From contig NC_053392.1 of assembly GCF_905171765.1 (NCBI RefSeq), positions 442,956,837 through 443,020,836 of the forward strand: a stretch of 64,000 bases of DNA, in the 5' to 3' direction. Position numbers and translations under genes: made by a program. The stretch is from Bufo bufo. Taxonomy: Eukaryota; Chordata; Amphibia; Anura; Bufonidae. The notes under the pieces were generated by a model that was not told the DNA's origin, searched no databases, and saw only the letters and a program-made list of their open reading frames with translations. The stretch's first letter is position 1. Every line of letters starts with the position of its first letter. Positions 45,212-53,918 of the stretch are shown piece after piece.

Positions 45212-45418
45212 TAAAAACACCAAGTTGGAGCTCACCTCACCATACACCACCGAGGAGCACGGACACAGAACCGGAACCAAGGATGAGAAGTAGCAAAAAA
45301 ATATTGTCCAGCTTCACCTCGCAGTGCGTGTTTTATTAGGAAACGTGCTTAAAAACCAAACATCAGGCTCATATTATCAACATGTTTCGGATCAACATAT
45401 ATTACAGATCCTTCCTCA
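45212..45418 (-). mobile_element. 207-bp SINE- or Penelope-like insertion in the integrase
   Basis: TAATATCACTGCTG is duplicated exactly at 45,198-45,211 and 45,419-45,432. Duplications of this length suggest target-primed reverse transcription. Read on the minus strand the insert starts TGAGGAAGGATC, has a 5-bp stem partner GATCC, then GAAAC and later AATAAAAC. The module TGANGA, stem, GAAAC is hammerhead-like and sits at the element edge. No protein is encoded. Confidence 0.7.
45384..45418 (-). ncRNA. Hammerhead-like module at the end of the 207-bp insert
   Basis: TGAGGAA, stem GGATC, loop of 13, GATCC, GAAAC reads on the minus strand. The first base of the C-U-G-A box is missing at the insert edge, and no clear cleavage triplet was found. 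It is a likely remnant, not a shown ribozyme. Confidence 0.3.
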
Positions 45419-46199
45419 TAATATCACTGCTGAAACCGTAGCTGAAGCTCTCATCCAGGTATTCACTAGAGTGGGGTTCCCTAGGGAAATAGTATCTGAC
45501 CAAGGGACCCAATTCACGGCGGTAGTTACTCAGCAGCTCTGGCAGAGCTGCGGAGTAAAACCCATACTAAGTTCTCCATATCATCCCCAAACGAACGGGC
45601 TCTGCGAACGCTTTAATGGCACTCTGAAACAGATGCTAATCACGTTCGCAGAGACCTGTCGGAACTGGGAAAAATTCCTTCCCCACCTACTGTTCGCCTA
45701 CCGGGAAGTACCCCAGGCATCCACCGGATTCTCTCCTTTCGAACTATTATATGGAAGGAGAGTCCGAGGACCTCTGGACCTGGTCCGCGAACACTGGGAA
45801 GGGGATATGGGGGAATCAGGCACGCCTATAATACCATTTGTTTTGGAGTTGAGAGACCGACTGCAGGCCCTTACTCAATCGGTAAGAGAAAACCTGCAGG
45901 TGGCTCAACGGCGACAAAAACACTGGTACGATAGAGGAGCTAGAGATCGTATCCTAGAGATAGATCAAAAGGTGCTAGTCCTCAAACCGACAAAAACCGA
46001 TAAGTTGCAGGCCTCTTGGCAAGGGCCCTACAAAGTATTAGCCAGGGTCAGCGATACCACGTACATAGTAACAGATTGTAACAATGAAAGGATTCGCAGG
46101 TCATTTCATGTCAATATGTTAAAACCCTACTTAGAGAGACCAGAGGAGGTCTCTGCCGTATGCGCTCCGGCGTTTGAGGATAGTGAGGGTATACCCTTA

Positions 46200-47330
46200 C
46201 CCAATTTGCTCCACAAAGAACCCACGGGGGTGGAGCAGGTTGGATTAGAGGCAGAGCTAAAGCCAGAGGAAAGGGCACAGGCTACCCAGCTATTGCAGGA
46301 ATTTCGAGATATGTTCTCTGCTCTTCCAGGCTACAGCACCCTGGCTGTACACCAGGTAGAGACCCCAGGTCAGGTACCTTTGAGACAGCAACCGTACAGA
46401 ATTCCTGAGGCAGTTAGAGATAGCATGTTAAAGGAAATTCAGGAGATGCTAGACCTAAGGGTTATAGAACCCTCTCAGAGCCCCTGGGCCTCCCCTGTGG
46501 TGTTAGTACCAAAGAAAGACGGTACCACGCGGTTTTGCGTGGATTACCGCAGGCTTAATGACCGAACAGTTATGGATGCCTACCCCATGCCCAAGGTAGA
46601 TGAACTATAAGACCGTATGGCAGGAGGGAATTACTTGACCACTATTGACTTGTGCAAGGGTTATTGGCAAATCCCCTTGGAGCCTGATGCTATTCCTAAG
46701 TCGGCATTCGTCACCCCATTTGGCTTGTACCAATTTAAGGTCATGCCATTTGGGATGAGGAATGCCCCCGCCACTTTTCAAAGGATGGCAGACCGGCTCC
46801 TAAAAGTCCTTACCTAGGCAGGTAGTATGGTCTCCAGAGTGTGAGGAAGCTTTCCAGAAACTCAAGCTTGCATTAAGTAAAACCCCTGTATTGGCGGCAC
46901 CGGATCACGCTAAAAGATTTCTCGTTCACACAGATGCCTCAATGTTTGGACTGGGAGCCGTGCTAAGCCAAGTGGGGGATGATGGACTGGAGCATCCGGT
47001 GGCATATCTGAGCAGAAAACTTATACCCAGAGAGGTCAGTTATGCCACCGTTGAGAAGAAATGTTTAGCATTGGTCTGGGCCCTCAAGAAATTACAGCCT
47101 TATTTATACGGACGATCTTTCACTGTTATGACAGATCATAACCCCCTCATCTGGCTCAACAGGGTGGCCGGAGATAACCCCAGACTGCTTAGGTGGAGCT
47201 TGGCACTGCAACCCTATAATTTTACAATGCAGTACCGGCCAGGGAAGCAGAATGCCAATGCAGATTGGCTATCTCGGCAGGCAGAACTGGAAAAACTACG
47301 TTTAACACCGGACATCCCCAAGTCAACCCG
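46200..47330 (+). pseudogene. Gypsy B reverse transcriptase-RNase H, catalytic centre deleted
   Basis: RT begins near LKPEERAQATQLLQEFRDMF (about 46,255) and reads through VETPGQVPLRQQPYRIP, WASPVVLVPKKDG and CVDYRRLN to DEL, then a TAA at 46,608-46,610. The same frame continues with LTTIDLCKGYWQIPLEP and FQRMADRLLKVLT (46,813). Here the sequence jumps to WSPECEEAFQKLKLALS-type text (46,829), so about 110 residues with the YxDD motif are missing. RNase H follows in another frame from 46,891 (HTDASMFGLGAVLSQ, MTDHNPLIWLN, ADWLSRQAEL). Confidence 0.9.
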
Positions 47331-47377
47331 TTAGGGTCTAGGCGGGTATGCCGTCCCATGGGACTAAGGGGGAGCTA

Positions 47378-47830
47378 TGTGGAGAAAGGGAGGTTTCTGC
47401 TTACTTTTACTAATTCGTGCCATGTTGGGATGTTAAACGTCTATGTGTATTGTAAAGGGTGGGGCATTGTATACGTTGAGTAAGTGATGTCTGTTCCATT
47501 GTCTCTCTGTGTGTATTCGCCTGCCTGTGTTGATTATGTTAACCATGATGTACCATGATTATATCACAGGCCGAGGGGAGGAGTCTATGTGGGTTGTAAC
47601 CTTGTGTTATGGGTTAATGCATATTTGTTGTGGGTGTCTCCCTTGCATGGGAGGAGGGCATAAAAGGGATGACTCAACTTCTAATAAAACACACAGATTT
47701 TACCCCTTCATGGAGTCTCGGCGCATGTTTGGGGGACTGGGATCTTCTATTCGCCTTATTTCGGATTTTCGGCGTGGGTTCGGGAGTAAGCTGCATAAGG
47801 GCTCATCTGTATTATATGGGTTCCTTTACA
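47378..47830 (+). repeat. Gypsy B 3' LTR
   Basis: It starts directly after a purine tract (AAGGGGGAGC, 47,366-47,375) and ends TTCCTTTACA before the duplicated TGGGG. Confidence 0.9.
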
Positions 47831-49539
47831 TGGGGTGTTTCTGTAAACCACAGAATCAGGGCCATAAATAATGAGCTTTGTTTGGCTGTTAACCCTTGCT
47901 TTGTAACTGAGAAAAAAAATATTAAAATGGAAAATCTGCCAAAAAAGTGAAATTTTGTATCTCTATTTTCCATTAATTCTTGTGGAACACCTAAAGGGTT
48001 AACAACGTTTGTAAAATCAGTTTTGAATACCTTGAGGGTGTAGTTTCTTAGATGGGATCACTTTTTTGGAGTTTCTACTCTAGGGATGCATCAGGGGGAC
48101 TTCAAATGGGACATGGTGTCAAAAAAAAAAGTCCAGCAAAATCTGCCTTCCAAAAAACGTATGGCATTCCTTTCCTTCTGCGCCCTGCCGTGTGCCCGTA
48201 CAGCAGTTTGCGACCACATATGGGGTGTTTCTGTAAACTAAAGAATCAGGGCCATAAATAATGAGTTTTGTTTGGCTGTTAACCCTTGCTTTGTAACTGG
48301 AAAAAAAATATTAAAATTAAAAATCTGCCCAAAACGTGAAATTTTTAAATTGTATCTCTATTTTTCATTAATTCTTGTGGAACACCTAAAGGGTTAACAA
48401 CGTTTGTAAAATCAGTTTTGAATACCTTGAGGGGTGTAGTTTCTTAGATGGGGTCACTTTTTTGGAGTTTCTACTCTAGGGGTGCATCAGGGGGGCTTCA
48501 AATGGGACATGGTGTCAAAAAAAACAGTCCTGCAAAATCTGCCTAACAAAAACCGTATGGTATTCCTTTCCTTCTGCGCCCTGCCGTGTGCCCGTACAGC
48601 AGTTTACGACCACATATGAGGTGTTTCTGTAAACTACAGAATCAGGGCCATAAATAATGAGTTTTGTTTGGCTGTTAACCCTTGCTTTGTTACTGGAAAA
48701 AATGAATGAAAATTGAAAATTTGAAAAAAAAATTAAATTCTGAAATTTCATCTCCATTTGCCAATAACTCTTGTGGAACACCTAAAGGGTTAACAAAGTT
48801 TGTAAAATAAGTTTTGAATACCTTGAGGGGTGTAGTTTCCAAAATGGGGTCATTTTTGGGTGGTTTCAATTATGTAAGCCTCACAAAGTGACTTCAGACC
48901 TGAACTGGTCCTTAAAAAATTGGTTTTGGAATTTTTCTAAAAAATGCTTCTAAACTTCTAAGCCTTGTAACGTCCCCAAAAAATAAAATGTCATTCCCAA
49001 AATGATCCAAACATGAAGTAGACATATGGGGAATGTAAAGTAATAACTATTTTTGGAGGTATTACTATGTATTACAGAAGTAGAGAAATTAAAATATTTG
49101 GTAAATTTGGTATTTTTGTATAAATAAAAATGAATTTTTTTGACTCCATTTTACCAGTGTCATGAAGTACAATATGTGACGAAAAAACAATCTCAGAACG
49201 GCCTGGATAAGTAAAAGCGTTTTAAAGTTATTCACACATAAACTGACACTGGTCAGATTTGCAAAAAATAGCCTGGTCCTTAAGGTGAAAAATGGCTTGG
49301 TCCTGAAAGGGTTAACATTGTCTATATGATTACTACAGTGAGCGGGGCCCGGTGTAGTAGAATACAGTGACTGCACCGGGCCCCGCTGCCATTACAAAAC
49401 AAGATGCCGACCCCCACCCCCTGTATTGGGGGTCATTCACTACACAGGGACACTGTTATGGGGGGGGATCTGTGGATGACACATAGCATAAGATGCTATG
49501 TGTCATCCACAGATCCCCCCCATAGCAGTGTCATGCCAT

Positions 49540-49690
49540 CCCCAGATGCCCCCATAATAGTGCCATCCCCAGGTGCCCCCATAACAGTGCCATCCCCAGA
49601 TGCCCCCATAACAGTGCCATCCCTAGATGCCCCCATAACAGTGCCATCCCCAGATGCCACCATAACAGTGCCATCCACAGACCCCAATAA
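49540..49690. repeat. ~27-bp minisatellite in the right arm of MITE E
   Basis: About six units of the type GCCATCCCCAGATGCCCCCATAACAGT. It follows a 20-bp perfect hairpin (TGTGGATGACACATAGCAT and mirror) at 49,471-49,511. Confidence 0.85.
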
Positions 49691-49823
49691 CAGTGCATCA
49701 TCCACAGATCCCCCATAATAGTGTCATCCACAGACCACCATTAGTTCAAAACTTACGAAAAGCACACCTTTTGGTTAAAACATATTTTTTTATTATTTTC
49801 CTCCTCAAAAACCTTGGTGTGTC

Positions 49824-50878
49824 TTATGGGCCGGTGCGTCTTATAGGGCAAAAAATACGGTAATACTTTGTTGAAGCACCTTTTGATTTTATTACAGCAC
49901 TCAGTCTTATTGGGTATGAGTATAACAGCATGGCACATTTTGACCTGGCAAGATTTGCCCACTCTTCTTTGCAAAAACACTCCAAATCTGTCAGATTGCG
50001 AGGGCATCTCCTGTGCACATCCCTCTTCAGATCACCCCACAGATTTTTAATCAAATTCAGGTCTGGGCTCTGGCTGGGCCATTCCAAAACTTTAATCTTC
50101 TTCTGGTGAAGCCATTCCTTTGTTGATTTGGATGTATGCTTTGGGTCGTTGTCATGCTGAAAGATGAAGCTCCTCTTCATGTTCAGCTTTCTAGCAGAAT
50201 ACTGAAGGTTTTGGGCCAATATTGACTGGTATTTGGAACTGTTCATAATTCCCTCTAGCTTAACTAAGGCCCCAGTTCCAGCTGAAGAAAAACAGGCCCA
50301 AAGCATGATGCTGCCACTACCATGCTTCACTGTGGGTATGGTGTTCTTTTGGTGATGTGCAGTGTTGTTTTTCGCCAAACATTTCTGTTGGAATTATGGC
50401 CAAAAAGTTCAACCTTGGTTTCATCAGACCATAACACCTTTTCCCACATGATTTTGGGAGACTTCAGATGTGTTTTTGCAAAATGTAGCCTGGCTTGGAT
50501 GTTTTTCTTTGTAAGAAAAGGCTTTCGTCTTGCCGCTCTACCCAATAGCCCAGACAGATAAAGAATACGGGAGATTGTTGTCACATGTACCACACAGCCA
50601 GCACTTACCAGATATTCCTGCAGCTCCTTTAATGTTGTGGTAGGCCTCTTGGTAGCCTCCCAGACCAGTTTTCTTCTCGTCTTGTTATCAATTTTGGAGG
50701 GACGTCCAGTTCTTGGTAATGTCACTGTTGTGCCATATTTTCTCCACTTGATAATGACTGTCTTCAATGTGTTCCATGGTATATCTAATGCCTTGGAAAT
50801 TCTTTTGTACCCTTCTCCTGACTGATACCTTTTAACAATGAGATCCCTCTGATGCTTTGGAAGCTCTCTGTGGATCAT
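49824..50878 (-). pseudogene. Tc1-D transposase, frameshift and lost catalytic glutamate
   Basis: The first block (50,878-50,327, MIHRELPKHQRDLIVKRYQS) holds the DNA-binding domain and WSDETKVELFG. A frame change near 50,340-50,378 leads to the second block with LWACFSS, FQHDNDPKHTSK and SPDLNLIKNLW. The last motif normally reads NPIENLW. The glutamate of DD34E is replaced by lysine, so the copy would be inactive even without the shift. The true end is KGASTKY near 49,864, beside MITE E. Confidence 0.9.
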
Positions 50879-51273
50879 GGCTTTTGCTGTTGGATGCGAC
50901 TAAGAAAATGTCAGGAAAGACCAACTAGAGCAGCTGAACTTTATGTGGGGTTAATCAGAGGCACTTTAAATGATGGCAGGTGTATGTTGACTCCTATTTA
51001 ACATGATTTTGAATGTGATTACTTAATTCTGAACACAGCTACATCCCCAGTTATAAGAGGGTGTGCAGACTTATGCAACCACATTATTTTAGTTTTTTTG
51101 TTTTCTTCCCTCCACCTAAAAGATTTCAGTTTGTTTTTCAATTGAGTGGTACAGTTTATAGGTCACATTAAAGGTGGAAAAAGTTTTGAAATGATTTATC
51201 TTTGTCTCATTTCTTTACAGCACAGAAACCTGACATTTTAACAGGGGTGTGTAGACTTTTTATATCCACTGTA

Positions 51274-51505
51274 TATATATCAATATTGACAATCTATGAT
51301 GAAAAGAGCACATGCACGATAATAAAACATGAACACCAGTTTAAGAGAAATCAAGTACTCGATAGTTGACAAAGTCCAAGGGTGAAAAAGTGGTCCATGC
51401 TGGTTCTCCTCAGCAGGATCAGGACAGACAGCAGCAGCAGGTAAATGGTAATGGGGTAGTATAAGGCCTACACATAGCATTTGCCAAACTCAGCAGGATC
51501 AGGAC
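51274..51505. other. End of repeat X and one more satellite-D unit
   Basis: 51,274-51,400 is AT-rich DNA of repeat X. 51,405-51,505 carries CAGCAGGATCAGGACAGACA and CTACACATAGC, units of the 76-bp array. The last eight bases, ATCAGGAC, were duplicated by the hAT-C insertion. Confidence 0.6.
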
Positions 51506-52079
51506 TAGAGATGTCGCGAACATAAAATTTTCCGTTCGCGAACGGCGAACGCGAATTTTTGCAAATGTTCGCGAACGGGGCGAACCGGGCGAACCGCCAT
51601 AGACTTCAATAGGCAGGCGAATTTTAAAACCCACAGGGACTCTTTCTAGCCACAGTAGTGATGGAAAAGTTGTTTCAAGGGGACTAACACCTGGACTGTG
51701 GCATGCCGGAGGGGGATCCATGGCAAAACTCCCATGGAAAATTACATAGTTGACGCGGAGTTGGGTTTTAATCCATAAAGGGCATAAATCACCTAACAAT
51801 CCTAAATTTTTTGAACAACGTGGTTTAAAACATCCAGTGTGTGTATACGATCAGGTATGATGCTGTATCAATCAGGTAGTGTAAGGGTTACGCCCGCTTC
51901 ACAGACATTGACAGACCAAACTCCCCTTTTAATGCACCGCAAACAACTGCAAACAGTCCATTTGCCCAACCGCAAACTCCCCATTTGCACAAGGTTGGAT
52001 ACCAAGCTAGCCATGTCCCGTTGATGTCATTGAAGGTTTCTTCCTCCACCCAGCCACGTACAACACCAAGGGTCCCCGA

Positions 52080-52800
52080 AAGGTGAATTGAATTGATTTT
52101 TCGAACGGGGAGATGGTTAAAAAAACGCTGGCTCCCTCCCCTTTGTTTGAATCCACGGTCACTGCGTCTGCGCCGTGCAATTTACTGTCTCACCCGATAT
52201 GAGTGGTATTTTCTGTAGTACTATTCTCATCAGTTTAATCCCTGTTACGTCCCCAATCTGGGGTCCATTTATTGAATAGATTTTTCGAACGGGGAGATGG
52301 TTAAAAAAACGCTGGCTCCCTCCCCTTTGTTTGAATCCACGGTCACTGGGTCTGCGCCGTGCAATTTACTGTCACACCCGATATGAGTGGTATTTTCTGT
52401 AGTACTATTCTCATCAGTTTAATCCCTGTTACGTCCCCTACCTGGGGTCCATTTATTGAATAGATTTTTCGAACGGGGAGATGGTTAAAAAAACGCTGGC
52501 TCCCTCCCCTTTGTTTGAATCCACGGTCACAGCGTCTGCGCTGTGCAATTTACTGTCACACCCGATATGAGTGGTATTTTCTGTAGTACTATTCTCATCA
52601 GTTTAATCCCTGTTACGTCCCCAATCTGGGGTCCATTTATTGAATAGAATTTTCGAACGGGGAGATGGTTAAAAAAACGCTGACTCCCTCCTCTTTGTTT
52701 GAATCCACGGTCACTGCGTCTGCGCCGTGCAATTTACTGTCACACCCGATATGAGTGGTATTTTCTGTAGTTTTCTTCTCATCAGTTTAATTCCTGTTAC
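52080..52800. repeat. ~182-bp tandem array, 4 units (hAT-C left)
   Basis: Units read GATTTTTCGAACGGGGAGATGG ... CAGTTTAATCCCTGTTACGTCCCC with few differences. Confidence 0.9.
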
Positions 52801-53330
52801 GTCCCATATCAGGGATTGCCTTTTGTGAAAAAAAAATTTAGGCCGGGTACCTTCGACTGCCTTCACAGTGACAGACCAAACTCTGATACACCTAACTGAA
52901 TTGATTTTAGTAACCGGAAGATGGAAAAAGCAGCTTGGTCGGTCCTCTTACTCCCAAGTTGGGGCACTGCACGTGCACAGAGCAATGTGCTATGACACCC
53001 TATACGAATGGTGTCTTAACTAGTACTATTCCTATCAGTTTAATCCCTGTTACGTCCCATATTAGGGATTGCCTTTTGTGAAAAAAAAATTTAGGCCGGG
53101 TACCTTCGACTGCCTTCACAGTGACAGACCAAACTCTGATACACCAAACTGAATTGATTTTAGGAATCGGGAGATGGAAAAAGCAGCTTGGTCGGTCCTC
53201 TTACTCCCAAGTTGGGGCACTGCGCGTGCACGGAGCAATGTGCTGTGACACCCTATATGAGTGGTGTCTTAACGAGTACTATTCCTATCAGTTTAATCCC
53301 TGTTACGTCCCCTATCCGGGGACGTGTGTC
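52800..53330. repeat. ~248-bp tandem pair next to the previous array
   Basis: GGGATTGCCTTTTGTGAAAA at 52,812 and 53,063 start two copies that end CTATTCCTATCAGTTTAATCC. The beginning also resembles a bit of the transposase gene at 55,905-55,930 (GGGATTGCCTTTTTTGAAAA), so the array may have captured a coding fragment. Confidence 0.85.
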
Positions 53331-53918
53331 GAATTGATTAACCATTGTCGAATTAACGAACCATTATGGCATCCTGAAATAATTTAGTTCTGAGCTCTGT
53401 ACTTGCTTTGTATTGGAATTGATGGGGATTTTTTAAATTGTCTGCATTATTTCTAATAAACTTTTAAGAGACTTTATTATGATTTTTTTATTATAAATCA
53501 TAATAAAGCAACGGCCTTATCATCTGGGGTGTGGCAACATTGCCAACACACTCATAGAGGTGATGATCGCTTCTTTGTGATACGCAAGCCCCTTCACCAC
53601 GACAAGGTAACGTTCACAAAGGGGAATTGACACATGTATGTGCCTTTTTTTTTGTTTTGTTTTTGCAGCCACAGTGCAGCACCAGAGGCCAGAAAAATTA
53701 GGCATGTACACATGCCTGAAAAACAATGGTATTGTTGTAGCCGCTGTTGTAGCAGCGGCCGGAAAAATTTATGTTTTCCAGGCAGAAAGGTGACTAAAAC
53801 ATTGCGGCTTGAACCCTAGTTGGTGGCGGAGAATTCACAAAAGTCATCCGGTATGCAGATATTAAATACAGCAGTGTGGGGACCATTTTATGGCCAAGGC
53901 ATGTCATCAGGCCTTTTG
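53331..53918. other. Downstream region of the hAT-C transposase
   Basis: No ORF of note. An inverted ATAATAAAG/CTTTATTAT pair near 53,475-53,515 could act as a 3' end signal. The rest is unremarkable. Confidence 0.3.

Larger units (their letters stand above)
44700..46140 (+). pseudogene. Gypsy B integrase, ahead of RT, split by an insertion
   Basis: The HHCC finger (HDIPLAGHLGIKKTRDRL ... CRTCDVCQ) is at 44,885-45,010 and the core starts VAVDLVGPL near 45,092. At 45,211 the sequence is broken by a 207-bp insert with a 14-bp duplication and resumes at 45,419 in another frame with VSDQGTQF and NGLCERFNGTL (second D and E). The C-terminal part reads to about 46,140 (HVNMLKPYLERP). Stretches before 44,845 contain stops. 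Confidence 0.85.
42538..47830 (+). mobile_element. Gypsy B: Gmr1-like retrotransposon, defective
   Basis: LTRs of 448 and 453 bases begin TGTGGAGAAAGGG and end CCTTTACA. TGGGG is duplicated (42,533-42,537 and 47,831-47,835). The coding order is gag, protease, integrase, RT, RNase H, with integrase ahead of RT. That is the order of Gmr1 from cod and its relatives and is unlike ordinary Ty3/gypsy. Stops, frameshifts, a 207-bp insertion and a deletion in RT show it is dead. Confidence 0.9.
40773..49311. mobile_element. TTAA multi-hairpin element F, hosting a gypsy
   Basis: The left end CCCCTTCCCGACC and the right end GGTCCTGAAAGGG lie next to TTAA (40,769-40,772 and 49,312-49,315). The left 650 bases are a chain of perfect hairpins: 40,784-40,806, 40,861-40,887, GATCCCCGCGG/CCGCGGGGATC at 41,025-41,053, 41,238-41,279, 41,283-41,314 and a ~35-bp stem at 41,353-41,432. 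The right part repeats tandemly with a period of ~393 bases (GGGGTGTTTCTGTAAAC near 47,832, 48,225 and 48,620). The segment 41,880-42,180 is an inverted copy of the same unit. It is related to 854-2640. Confidence 0.7.
40269..49860. mobile_element. TA-flanked fold-back MITE E, hosting further insertions
   Basis: The ends CCGTATTTTTCGCCCTATAA and CCGTATTTTTTGCCCTATAA (reverse complement on the right) are flanked by TA (40,267-40,268 and 49,861-49,862). The arms continue as inverted repeats: AATGGCAGCGGGGCCTGGTG at 40,421 mirrors 49,375-49,394. TA duplication suggests a Tc1/mariner-type relation. The arms meet at a TTAA, where two other elements entered. Confidence 0.85.
40044..51271 (-). mobile_element. 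Tc1 element D, split by a 9.6-kb nest
   Basis: AGTGGATATAAAAAGTCTAC at 40,045 is the reverse complement of the right end (51,252-51,271), and both ends abut TA. The first 220 bases and the last 1.4 kb are one Tc1 element. Everything from 40,269 to 49,860 was inserted later. Confidence 0.9.

Noticed and set aside
49404..49718. 104-codon repetitive ORF (PSPDAPITV type)
   Set aside because: It is the translation of the 27-bp minisatellite. The opposite strand is open as well.
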